Source of the DNA: Apiosordaria backusii
Lineage: Eukaryota > Ascomycota > Sordariomycetes > Sordariales > Lasiosphaeriaceae
Reading direction: 5' to 3'
Assembly: GCA_030549205.1 (NCBI GenBank)
Contig: JAUKTV010000001.1
Location: 5,146,001 to 5,210,000, forward strand
DNA length: 64,000 bases
Below are positions 44,612-57,100 of the stretch, piece after piece (position 1 is the stretch's first letter; the number at the start of each line of letters is the position of its first letter). The notes below the pieces were generated by a model. It was not told the DNA's origin. It saw nothing but the letters and a program-made list of their open reading frames with translations, and did no database searches. Both the position numbers and the translations under genes were made by a program.

Positions 44612-47600
44612 TTATCACTGATGGGATAATCGTGAGTCACTCGCCGCCTACCAACACCACCCAATCCCAAAAATCCGGGGGAGGATCTTGCGGGGAAACC
44701 GGGGAAGGCCCGAAGGAAGACCACCCGATTTGTTGTGGACAATGAGTGAGCGGTAGGAGAGCGGCGGCGGCTAGGTGAGGGAAACCGGAATATGTTCCCC
44801 GGGCATATGACACATCGACACATCTATTTGGTTTTCCTTTCCCATGTTTTGATACCACCAACGTATTATTTAGATTGGGTAACAACAACAAAGGTGACTT
44901 TTTTTTATTTTTGAGTCTATCAGGTTAGGTTAGGTTAGAGATAGTACATGCGTGGATGCAAATATCATTGATACCTACCAAAACACACTTGATGAAGGGA
45001 CTGGGCCGGGCTAGACTGGACTAGACTTGTCATTTCTCATGGAGAACAAGGTGAAGAGTTGATTGGTTGGTTTATTCAGTGGGATGGACAGGCAGACAAT
45101 ACCAGAATCATAGGTGACAAAATACCAAGACATCTCTGCCTGGTGGGATCCGTCCGATGTGTAGTACCTGTAATGTGATCAAAATGGGATGATTTGTCAA
45201 TGTCTGGGAATCTTTCTCCCGTCTCTCGGCCGATGAATGAGCTGTCCATTCATTGTCCGTTTCAGTCCGCGGGATGCATATATGCTCGGTCAGGAACGAT
45301 GTGACGATTCACATGCATATGTAAGGTAGGTTGGTGTCATTTCGCCCGGCTGGAGTGAGGCTGAGAAGTTCAACGGACAAAGGGCTGGGGCTCGCGCGGG
45401 GAGCGGGCAGCAAGTATGGAAATTCCATCAAGGTACTCACGTACTGTGGATGATGGCGAATATCACGGGGGATGCCCGTGGCTTTCGTGTGACATTGTAC
45501 GGACAGACCATGGGCTGGGTTTAACTGACATGTCAACTTGCCAGCTGGGAGGCTGTTTCGAACCTCTCTCTCTCCGGGTGCAGGTGTGAGTTGGTTTTTC
45601 TGTTCAGGGGATAGTTTGGTAAGTAGTGTAACAGACAAGAGAGGGGATTGGTGTCCTCTATTGGTTGTGTTTTCCAGGGGTTGAGCACCCAGCTCAGTCT
45701 GTGAGTGTGAGTTGTATGGAGGCAGAGAGCCAGCCAGGCAGAACCTGACAACTCCTCAAAAAAACAAGCAATTGTCCAATACCAATCCTTGCATGTGTGT
45801 GTGTGTGTGTGTTGTGTGTGTCATGTAAGTTCAAGATCCCGGTTGGTAGCTCACTGCTGCCTTTTAGGCTTTTCACCACATATTCTTATCCAACGGATAG
45901 ACACACTGACACCGAGTCTGCAGTGGACAACACGACACGACACTATCACACAGTGTCCGAGACTTTTTGACTTCTAAGAGTCCCAATGGTAACCAATTAA
46001 TAATCCCAAAAAAGAACCCAGAGAGATGGCGTTTGCTGGGTGGTGGATGAATGGATAAACGATGGCGGAATTGTGTGTGTCACTGTGTCATTCGAGCGAT
46101 ATATTTCCGTTTGGATGTTTCAAGCCAGCGGCAGGCACGTGAGATGCTACCGTCGTTACTTACTACAAGTCCTACCGTGTGCCTACGTACATAACCATCC
46201 GCCCAAGAAATGATGGTGGTTGGGGTGGTTGGCCAGCTGGATAATAAGATGTGTGAGGATCTACTGTCGGCCTTAAGTTACCTTATCGACAATCTAACTC
46301 CGATGTGGTCCCAAGACGATGATCGGTCGGATGAACCCTCCATATCTGACGCTATCTTGTTAGATTGAGAGGTGGCAGTCCGGTTGTCTGTATGTACGGT
46401 CGGAGTCGGGAATGTGCACGAGATCTGGTCTAGCGAGACGCACACCTGCGGATAGGGGTTGAGTGTGAGAGGGAAAATGCCATGAGTGGCTTACAGCCGT
46501 GTTACCCTTCCTTTTTGGGACTTGCCGGATCACCACCACACCACTACAAACACAAGAGGACAAGACATTTGGCAGCCGTTTCCAAGGCCGGCAGTCCCTG
46601 TTGCCTTGACAAGAGTGCGGGGGTCCACAACCAAAAAACAAGGATGGCCACCGCGATTGTGACCCCTTTCGATAATCGATCGACGGATTGAGGAATATGA
46701 CGCTGATGAAGGGAGAGTTGCGCCGACAGCACACTAAGAGATACGGGACTGATATGGGACTGATATGGGAACAAAGAGACATTGTTTCCCACCTGTATCC
46801 CGCTGTGTCCGATGACCGCCACATTTGATGGGCTGGCACAGTGGCAACCTGGAACTCGGACAAAAAAGTATCAAAGGTAACAGCGGAACCTTGCGAAGGG
46901 GTCATCTGGGATGGCGTCGTCGTGGTGTCGTGAGTTGAGGACACTGGGTCTCCTGCTTGGCAACTGGGTCCTCAATGCACGGATTCAAGGGATTGACCAG
47001 TGAGCAAGCTTCAAACCGCACGCGTGGTGGCAGGCAGTTCAGGACAAATACATGCAGCGGCCAACCGGAAGTCGCCATGCTCACACACATAAACATGTGG
47101 AAGATGTCGGACTGGTCAATTGGCGTCGATGTGTGCCATGTCAAGAGACTGGACACGAAAGGGCGGGAAGATGGATGGTTGCGCTAAGTAGTTCCACTTC
47201 GATAAGGGATAAGGTGGGCAGGGGGGCAGGGGGGCCAGGCGATAACTGTTGGTGATGTTGGCTGACAGGGTTCATGGCGGACGACAGCCTCACTCTCGGA
47301 GCCTGTTGCTCTCATCAGAGACAAACTTCCGGCAGGCTTGTTGCTGCATGCGCCATCCGCCCGTGTTTTTGACTGGAACCAGAAACCAGCAGCCACTGGC
47401 TTTTGGTTGTCACTCTAAAAGACCAGCCTCTCAAGAAGGAAAGCGTAGAAAGCCGCTAGAATCAAAGGTAGCGGAGCTGTGTCCAGAGTCCGATGGCTCT
47501 TTTGGGTAGACCAGAGAGGTGCTGTATGGAGCAGATGGAGCGTGGAACAAGCTTGGATCCTCTTTGGTAATCGTTCCTGGCTGTGGTGCATCGACGGCGC

Positions 47601-49603
47601 GGGCGTGTTGACCACCTGACGATACCCCCGTGCCATTCCTCCGTTGCTCGTTTGGATGGCCGCCTTTGTGTCGATCGGATGTGTGCCCCGGCCCCGCCTG
47701 TTGTCCTCCCCAGAGTGAGTTTTCCTCTACACAGGAGGAGGAAGAGAAGCTTGTATGACAATGACAGAGCAAGGGAACGCTCTCTAGATTAACATCGATG
47801 CACCCCCGATGCAAGTGAGCAGTGGGTGGGGGGCAGCCGGTGACTGTGTTTGAACTGTGTGTGAGTCTGACTGTCTGTGACTGAACACAAGTGACTGGGG
47901 AAGCTAGATCCACTGTGGAGGTGGAGTGCCTCCTCGACTCCCGGTTGGTCGACCCATCATGACGGCTGTCTTGTAAGTGCAACGACGCGGCGTCCAAAAG
48001 GGAAAGGCGTGGTTGTCTCTTGCATTGATCGAGGATTGAGCCGACCCAGGTGAAGAAACAGAAAAACAGAGAAACAATACCTGGACCTCCTGGACTCACC
48101 GCGGAAGGAACCGGACTCTGGTTGTTTCATCCGGACCATGGGGAGCTGCTCGCCATCTCGGGCCATCTCGCCATTTTGACGGCGCAAACGTGCTTAGCTC
48201 ATCAGCGTTGCCTCCGAAGGCGCAAGGCCAGCGGTAAATGATGCAGATGGCGGATAATGGATCTGGGTTCAGGTGTTCGTCAAGGTTACAGATGGATCGA
48301 GGACTGCTGTGCTCCCTCTGTACTGTTATCGTGTTATCGCGGTGGGCTCTTATCGTCCAAATGCCGTTTTAGGCTCAGTCACGGGAGACGACGTAACAGA
48401 CTCGCGGTATCCACAAAGTACCCTGACGGCTGGCAACCAGCAGAGACAGCGTGTCAGAGGCTGCACGGTACGCAGGGTTACCTGGGCTTTGACTGGCGGC
48501 GTGGGAAGCATCACGAGCACCGTGTCGGCCTCACAGTGTGTCCCGTGCTTCTGACCTCTCGCTGAGCAAAACCCCTGCTTTTCTGCCGCTGCTGCAGCAC
48601 CCATGCCCCCAGCTGTATCCGTATCGTATCGTCGTCACCCTTTCATTCACAGGTCTCTCCCAGGTTCCTTCTCTTTTTCTTCTGTTTCTCCCGACACAAC
48701 CGTCTTTCTTCCTCGCTACCCTCCTTTGTGCCCTCGCCCTCTGCGCCCTGTACTCTAGCAAGCGCCCTCTATTGTTGCGAAACCCGGGGAAATCGAGCTT
48801 TGGATCCTGCAGTCGATCGAGTCTGAGTCATTCAGTTGACTTTGGACGTCAGCGTGCCGTGGTGGAGCTCCCCCCAGCCTGAACCTGTTGATACCGGTAG
48901 CGATAAACTCCCCAGGCACAGTCGCCTATCTGAGCTTGGACAAGCAACCATCACACAATCACCACTGCTTTCTCCGTGCTCTCTCTTCTCCTCAACATCA
49001 ACCATTACCCCAGACTAGACGTCTTGGACCACCGCCGCTACCAGCACCCTGCTGTGTCCGTCGACCGAGCCGGCTCCTGGCTTTCAACAAGTAGCTGCTG
49101 TAACCAGTAACCCTCCCACCCGCCATCCTTCACGGCCTGCCTTCTGCCATACGTCGGGCACCCACCCATCCATCAAACCTCTCCATCACCACAAGCTTTC
49201 AGACACACTATACAGCGGCTGGTGCGCCCCCGTGTCTCCGACCCCACAAAAGAAGCTCTGATCACAACCTCTTCTCCCTTCGCGAACCCTCTGGTGCTGC
49301 TTTCACTCTCCTACAACACCCGACCTATCGGATACCTACCCTTCGGTCCCCCCGTCTTCCAGTCCTGCGCTGTCTTATAGGCAACAATATCCTTGACTTC
49401 TGCCTCTCCCTTCCCCTCTTTCACCTTCGAGCGTCGTCCATCCCATCTTTGTCAACTTGGTCACATCCGTAGCTGTCAACCGAAACCCACGAAGTATACA
49501 TGTCGATCGAGCCGCCCGCCCACGTCTTTCGTATAGCATAGGCCCTCGGGCTCTCTTTCTTTACAAGCCAGCTCCCTGTGCTTGCCAACTTTAGCAGGTA
49601 GCC
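44612..49603. other. 5-kb region without recognisable genes, ending in the ATG1 promoter and leader
   Basis: No open frame here resembles a known protein; the two longest (- strand, 46360-46944 and 47431-48099) lack motifs and have neighbours of equal quality in other frames. There is an AGGTT triplet repeat at 44922-44938, (TG)n at 45793-45820 and a direct repeat around 46740-46770 (two copies of GGGACTGATAT). From about 48550 to 49600 the + strand is C/T-rich with many short upstream ATGs, fitting a long ATG1 leader. Long non-coding transcripts are possible; I see no direct evidence. Confidence 0.5.
45793..45820. repeat. TG dinucleotide microsatellite
   Basis: About 14 TG/GT units with one interruption. 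Confidence 0.85.
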
Positions 49604-52600
49604 ATGGCCGACAGACAGTTATCCTCCGCCTCCTCGTCGAGGCGGGCGAAACAGCCAACCGATGGTGCGGTCGGACAGTTCGTCATCGATAAGGAGATCG
49701 GAAAGGGCAGCTTTGCCCAGGTTTACTCTGGCCGGCACAAGGTTCGATCCTCCCCTTTCTTTTTCGCCAGTTGATCCCCCCAGGGAAGAAAGATAGAGGT
49801 TGCTTATCGGATGGCTGGTGCTGCCAGATCAGGTAAAAGGGTGGATAGAGACATGTTTTTCTTCTCACAGCTTTCGTTGCTCAAGGCATCCGCTAACCCT
49901 GGTTTCTCTCGCAGGTTACTGGTGCGCTGGTTGCCATCAAGTCTGTAGAGCTCAGCCGCTTGAACAAGAAGCTAAAGGAAAACCTATACGGCGAAATCAA
50001 GATCCTCAAGACGTTGCGCCACCCACATATCGTTGCTCTTCATGACTGCGTCGAGTCAGCCACGCATATCAATCTGATTATGGAATATTGCGAGCTTGGT
50101 GATCTGTCGTTATTTATCAAAAAACGGGAAAAGCTGATCACACATTCAGCTACCCATGACATTGCCCGCAGATATCCCATTGAGCACAACCAGGGTCTAC
50201 ACGAGGTCATCACTCGCCACTTTCTCAAGCAGCTCGCCAGTGCGCTCAAGTTCCTTCGGGAAGGAAACTTTGTCCACCGAGATGTCAAACCACAGAATCT
50301 GCTGCTGCTGCCATCGCCGCTTTTTCGAGAAACCCACAAGTCGGCCAAGCAAATCTTGAGTGCTAGCTACGATTCACTGATTCCAGCAGCAGGGCTTCCA
50401 TCGCTCCCAATGCTCAAGCTTGCAGACTTTGGGTTTGCGCGTGTGTTGCCCTCGACATCACTCGCTGAGACGCTGTGTGGGTCACCGCTTTACATGGCCC
50501 CTGAGATCCTCCGGTATGAACGGTACGATGCCAAGGCGGACCTGTGGTCGGTGGGCACCGTCTTGTACGAGATGGCAACAGGGAGACCTCCCTTTAGGGC
50601 CGGCAACCACGTGGAGCTGCTCAGAAAGATCGAAGCTGCCGAGGACCAGGTCAGGTTTCCCCGCGAGAGCGTGGTCAGCCCAGAGCTGAAGGGTCTCATC
50701 AGGGCTCTGCTGAAGCGAAATCCCGTAGAACGGATAAGCTTCGCAGACTTCTTTAACCACCCGGTTATTACGGGGCCCATCCCCAATCTCCATGTGGATG
50801 ATCTTCCCAAGCCGGAGGTGGAGCAGGTGAAAGAGACTGGTCAACCAGAAGGGTCACTTTCTCTGTCACGCCGGGATTCTCTTCGTGGTCAAGTCGGCGC
50901 AGGCCGTGAACCAGGCGTTCTGTCCTCACCCAAGCCTCGTCCATCATCACCATTAGCAACACCAATCGAAAAGCCCAACCCATTGGAACAAGTGCCAGCT
51001 CCTCGCGCCGGCTTGAGTTACTCGCCTACTGGGGAAGGTTTGGGGATAACCCGTCGGCCAGCCGTTCAGCCGTCCACTTCAGCACCGGCTCGTCCAATCA
51101 TGTATGTGGACCGCTCCCGGGCGAACTCGACCGCCTCGCAGAGACCGCCCCGAGAATCTATCGTACCAGACCCTGCGCAAAACGCTGTGTCACAAACTCG
51201 GCCAAAGAGCAGGCCAACCAAGACCCTAACAGAAGAGGAGAAGGCGGCCCAGGATGTGGCTCTGGAGCGCGATTACATCTTCATTGACAAGAAGGGCGTC
51301 GAGGTCAACGCCCTTGCTGACCAAATCTCTATGTATCCGCAATCGGTTCCCAAGTCGGGCCAGATTGTTCGGCGTGCCACCCAGCAAGGGCACCCAACGT
51401 CAACAACCGGTGCCATCTCCGCAAGGAATAACCACCTTCGGCAAGGGTCATATGACAAGCCACTCTCCAGTAGTCCCGGCTCAACAACCTCGGCCATCTC
51501 CAAGGCAATTCAGGATGCCAGTCTCCGATTGTTTGGCTTCAATGTTGCGCCGCATTTGCTCAGCAAGGGGCAGTCGCCCCCTCAGATCTACAGCCCTTTC
51601 CCGGCGTACCCCACACCCTCAGCACCTGCCGGGTTGATCTCGGACGGAAAGCAGACTACTCCGGTGGACGAGGACTCCCGTGTTGCCCAATGCATTGAGG
51701 ACTGGGCTACGAGAAGCGATGTGGTCTATGGCTTCGCCGAAGTCAAGTACAAACAGCTGGTTCCGATGGCGCCTTCTATGGACTATGGTCTCGGTGGCGT
51801 TCCTGCCGATAAGATGGAGGAAGAGGACGGCCTTACCATTGAGGCGACAGTTTCTTTGTCAGAAGAGGCCCTGGTATTATACGTCAAGGCGCTGTCTCTG
51901 CTCGCCAAGTCCATGGACATTGCCAGCCTGTGGTGGACACGCAAGAGCCGGTCAGACAACAGCAACAGTGTCCACTCGGCTGCCCGTGACTCGGTTAACA
52001 GCCAGGCATTGGCGCTGAAGATCAATAGGGTGGTCCAGTGGATCCGGTCACGGTTCAACGAGGTTTTGGAGAAGGCCGAGATTGTGCGGTTAAAGCTCAT
52101 CGAGGCTCAAAAGCAGCTTCCCGAAGATCATCCCAGCCATCCCAGCAATCATCAAACCGACGTCAACTCGGTGTCGGGCGCTGAAGGGGTCATCTTATCA
52201 CCAGGCATCAGCGCCGAGAAGCTCATGTACGATCGCGCCGTTGAGATGAGTAGGACTGCAGCCATCAACGAGATTGCGAGTGAAGACCTCCCCGGCTGCG
52301 AGATATTTTATTCGACTGCAATTCGCATGCTCGAGGCGGTCTTGGATAGCGATGATGATCATCTTCCCAAGCGTAGGATATCAACCTCGTCTAGGGACGA
52401 AAAGACTGACGCTGCTGCCCGCGAGGACACATCTGAGATGAGCAGCGAGGATAAGCAGTCTATTCTGAAGAGTAAGCACTTTCACACCTCGTTTGACGCC
52501 TCGTACTAACTTCCTTTGCAGTGATCCAGATGGTTAAAGCACGTCTGGCCAATCTTCAGAAGAAGATGCTTGCGATCTCTCGGGCTCAGCAGCAGCAACA

Positions 52601-52664
52601 ACAGGACATAATTTCGGTCAGACGTCGCAGTGGCGAGCTGGGACCGCGTAGTATCCCGGTCTGA
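49604..52664 (+). CDS. atg1: ATG1 autophagy-initiating Ser/Thr kinase
   Basis: Predicted 945-residue kinase (ULK1 family), join(49604..49741,49915..52471,52522..52664); phases match. It starts autophagy together with Atg13 and Atg17. The kinase domain spans about residues 23-330: GKGSFAQVYSG (ATP loop), VAIK, a family-typical insert around ARRYPIEHNQGLHE, HRDVKPQN with catalytic Asp169, DFGFAR and MAPEIL. A Ser/Pro-rich middle region carries DYIFIDKKGVEVNALADQI near residue 500; YIFI fits an Atg8-interacting motif at the place where other ascomycetes have YVVV (recalled). The C-terminal region (about 625-900) is the Atg13-binding tandem MIT part, with ALVLYVKALSLLAKSMDIAS and YDRAVEMSRTAAINEIAS. 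The first intron has an unusual GTTCGA donor but a good CTAAC branch and GCAG acceptor. The last exon adds a Gln run and basic tail. Confidence 0.95.
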
Positions 52665-54150
52665 ATGTTCTGACGATAATAAGGTTGACGATTAACGAAC
52701 AAATGACGACGATACAGGCTGCTACTACACACTTGGGCCCCACGGCTATAACATATCAGTCTTGCCGGCTTTGTCAGGGCATCGAAGGTCTCGACAATAG
52801 CAATGGGGACTATTTTCCTTGTGCAAATTCGTGTTTATGGTTTGGCACATCATACATTATAGCGGAGTTTGACCGGCGGTTATTTTCCATCAATATTTAT
52901 ATCTTCTTCGGGTCGGCATATACGGCGCGATTAGGAAGGCTCGTCTTTTAAGCCGGAATCACAGCCTATGCATTCAAGCCTCAGGATCTTGGGGGCGCTT
53001 GGGGAATGGACCAGGCGTGTTTTTCATCTTGTTTTTTTTTTTGGCTTTGACACTTTCTTGTATTCGACCACCATGGCACCACTGAAGTGGCCTATATTTG
53101 CCCAAATTCTTTCTTGGTCAACTTTGCTGGTTTGGTTTTGGTTTTGGTTTTGGTTTGGCTTTGGTTTTGCTGGGCGTAGATACTCTTGATATCAATTTCG
53201 GGGGGCAACAATGGAAAGGAAATAGGGGGAGCGCGGACAGGTTCTTTTCTCCTCTCTCTCTTGGTTATCTGCGGAAACGGAATGGGAGTAGTATCAGCAA
53301 ATGTTTTTATTTCTCTTCGGCTTTTCTCTTCTTTTCCCTTTTTTTTTGCTGTCTTTTATCTGCATAACTTTGAGATTCTACGTTGTAGTTAAATAAGGCA
53401 AGCAAGGAAGACGAGAGATGAGAAAGGTGGATGGGTGGCTGATAAGCATATTTTGAGAGAATGGGAAATCAAACACAGGCAAAACTTAAATATATGCAAA
53501 TGAAGCAAGTCAAGCCACACACATTACTGAGATGTACGTCATATACCAATTCTGTTTATTTGAGCAACAACCTTTTGGGAGTAATTTAGAATAGAAATGT
53601 ATTGTCCACTGCACAATCCGCCAGTGAGAGGACCAAGGAGCAGCGGTGGCACCAGCTTGGGTTATTCAAACGCTCTATCTACCTGTTTGCTGTTGAAACC
53701 ATGTCTTTCCCCCTTGCTCCTGTGCCTCAGCGAGAAGTTCTTTATGAGCCTAACGATGGCAAAGAATCCTATACAACCCACCGTTTAGCTCTCTCTCCTC
53801 TGGCCCCTTACACCCAGATCCAACTTGTATAGATCCACCGCATAGCATCCAAATTATTTGAAAATCACCTTTTCCATGATAGTTTTGCTGAAAACCTCTC
53901 TCTTCCCTTCAATTACCAACTACCTATTCTTTTACTTCCTTCAAATTCCCACAACAAAGTAATGTGACAAAAAACAAAAAAACGCCGCGAAACCCAGTGA
54001 CAGAAAAATAGCCATGATATCAAAATACACAAACCAGCGCCCTCCCCACCTCCCCCCCCTTCCCTCTCTTGATCAAACTTCCAATTTCATCCAACCTCTC
54101 TCTCTCTTTCCCCCCACCTTTATCACATCATCAACATCTACACTGTTTGT
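52665..54150. other. Convergent spacer between ATG1 and NUP192
   Basis: A 1.5-kb region holding two 3' UTRs. A tandem GGTTTT-type repeat lies at about 53128-53170. A 43-codon ATG frame at 53701-53832 is open but has no support. Nothing else is seen. Confidence 0.5.
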
Positions 54151-57100
54151 TCACTCCTCCCCCTCCCCAGCCATAAGCACATCCCTCACCCCCTCCAGCA
54201 TCCCCACCACCTTCTCCTCCAGCACCGTCTGGCTATCCCCACCACCCTGCGCCTTCATCCCCCACCACTCCCTCTCCTTCTCCGTCATCGGCAGCAACCT
54301 CTCCCTCAGCACCTTCCTGCTCTGCAGCCAAAACTCCACATTCTCCAGCACTCTCCCCCCATCCCACCCCGTCACCTCGGGAATATCCCTCGTGTTATTC
54401 TCCCTCAGCGCGCCCAAGACCTTGGCTAACAAACTCAGCGAGTGAATCTCGTTCATCGTCGCCAGGGTGATGTAAAAAGGGTGTGATCTGTCCTCCGAAC
54501 CGCCAAAGGACATGGTAGGGATGATGGTGGTGCGATCCATTCCGGGAGCAGCCAATCGCTCAATGGATGATTCTAGCAGATTAGGGAATTGATTCAACAC
54601 AAAAGCCACCTCCGGGGCGATGGTGGAACCGAGAGCGCCGAGGATGTTGATCAGCAGCGGCAAGAGCGCGCGTGACCAGATGGAGTAGCAGCGCATTTTG
54701 CTGGCGGATTCGGTAAAAGGGGTGATGTTCTTGCGGCGGAGGAAGCCGGCGATGTTGGCCGAGGTGATGTGCCCTAGGATGCCGTCGCAGGCGAGCTGTT
54801 CGGCGATTTGGGGCAGGGAAGAAAGTTCGAGGAGGAATAAGAGGGAGATTTCACCGTAGATGGGGTCCCCGTTGGGGCCGACGAGCTTGTCGGACCAGCT
54901 GAATAGTGAGGTGGCGACTTGGAAGATGTTGTAGGAGGACATGATGTTGAGGATTTGGACTTGGCACTGGTCAAGACCAGGGACTGCGAGGCAGGCTTGG
55001 AGGACGCCGGTTATCAGGGTCATGTCGTCGGGTTCGGTTGGGGAGCCGGGTTCGTGGACGAGACCGGACAATGTGCGGAACGAATGGGCTACTACGCGGT
55101 CGAGGATGGTGAGGACCAACTGAGTGGCTGCTACCGAGGTTTCATGGCCCGACTTCTGGGGAGCGGGTGCGTTGCTGGAGAGGCGGGTTCCACGGAGGGT
55201 GACAAAAAGGATCCTAAGGAGGGTGCGGAAGTAGGTGATGTTCTCTGGGCCCCAAGGGTTGTCAACACCGTTGATGGCTGCGGTTATCAGCGTAAGAAGC
55301 TGGGTGAAATCCTTGGGCAGTTGTGAGCAGTCGGCCAGCCGTTTCAAGAGCGTCAAAGTCAAGTTAGCTCTCGACTCGGCAAGTCTGACAAAAATGTGGT
55401 CTGGAGCTGATGGTCTTTGGTTGGCCTCCAAGCATTGCTCGGCAACTTGTACCATCTGCCTAGCGATGATGCCGCTCTTAGGTAACAAGCAACTGCTGAG
55501 TTCCAGAATGAGATACTCCCAAGCATGGAAGAGGGCCTACAACCAGTTAGTGAGCAATTAGAGCATGACATAAAGAGTGAAAAACTTACCACCTCAGCTT
55601 CGACAAGCGACAGGTTGAGATTTGCCTTCTTCATCTCTGCCCGAAAACCATTTTGTCTTGTCCCGGCTCCCGCCCAGCCGGCATCATATCCGAGCATCTT
55701 GTCGGCGAAATCCAGGGCATAATAGTACTGTGCCCCCAGATTCTTAGGCACCAACACAGTCCTCTTGAAGTCATCCAACTCAAGTCCCGCATACCTCTGG
55801 CTAAAATTCTTGGCAAAGTTGGAGTGTAGCGAGGCGTTATAATCAGCTACCTGAACACCGTGCCGAAGGAAGTAGTCAAGGTCCTCAACCACCTTGGTGG
55901 CAAAATCCTGCTCCTGACGCATCTGCCGCAAGTGGTAAAGTTGCATAGCAAAGGTTTCTGCAATGTACGCCGCTATTCTTGCTTGGTAGCCCGCCTCAGC
56001 TGGGTCATTCTTAAAGACGAGCTCCGGAGCCTTGAGGTTCTTCACATATGAACGTAGGCTCTCCAAGAAGGACTTGTCTTTTTGCATGGCAAAGATGGTC
56101 CAGGCCCAGTAATTCTGCGCAGATGTGAAAAAGTCGAGAACAGCGAGGGTTTCCTGGCTGGGAAGCGAGGCGATAGACCGAAGCTTCTCCAACGCCGTTG
56201 ACAGTACCGAGTCTGGCGAGATCTCTGCCATCTTCGAGTCACCCTTGAGAGCCTGGCGCGGCGTCTTGCCGGTAAGAAGACAGTTTGCCATCCACTGTTG
56301 CCGGTTTCGCAGGATGATGGAAAAGAAGTTCCAAGTGCTCACCACCTCGGGTATCCTGTCAAATGGCTTGTCTAATTGGGAAGCAATCTGGATGAAGGAG
56401 TGAGATATTTGCGGCCCAAGGTAGCCAAGTAGTGATGGTGGTTCACCGGTGCCCTTGCCGGCATTCTCGACAAGTGCGCTTAGAAGTGCGATGGCCGGTG
56501 TCTTAAAGGAATGCTTGATGGCTGGAAGTCGAGCAATAAGGGCGGCTGATTTGAAGAGCTGCGTTTGTATGGCCGCAGTAGGATGGTCCAAGAAACTAGC
56601 CACTCTTAAAATGATGGTCGAAAACGAAACTACACCCGTGAGCCTCTCGGATACAATGCGCGATCGACAAGGGAAGAGTGTCGAGTCGTCAATTTTGAAA
56701 GCGTCCAGGAGCGAGGTCAAAAGGGGCTGGAACCGGAGAGAGCTGGACGCGGGAGCCAGGAAGCCTTCGATGATATACCGGGAAGCATCCAACAGGCAAC
56801 CTGTTAGGTTCTTGGGCGATTCTGGCGAACCCATGCTGAATGTGTAGAAGAGCAGGTTGGTCATGATGTTCACCACCTCTGTGATCACAATACCGCGGCC
56901 TACTTCCGATTCGAATCTCCATGTCGCTGAGTTTTCAAAAACGTCAACAGCGGTCTGGGCTATCGAAAGGCACACCTGAGACAGGATCTTTTCCGACATC
57001 CCAGCCCATGGGTTCTGGTCAACTCTTACACGGGCATTGGGGCTTGTTGCTGTCCTCCGTTGTGCAGCGTTCGCCATTGCGCTTTCCACCAAGCTAGAGA

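Noticed and set aside
44922..44938. AGGTT tandem copies, considered as an interstitial telomere tract
   Set aside because: Only three units, and AGGTT is not the fungal TTAGGG telomere repeat; treated as a simple repeat.
47431..48099. 222-codon frame on the - strand in the gap before ATG1
   Set aside because: No recognisable domain, and overlapping frames of similar length exist on both strands.
53701..53832. 43-codon ATG frame between ATG1 and NUP192
   Set aside because: It reads plausibly but is short, lacks motifs and has no splice or promoter evidence.
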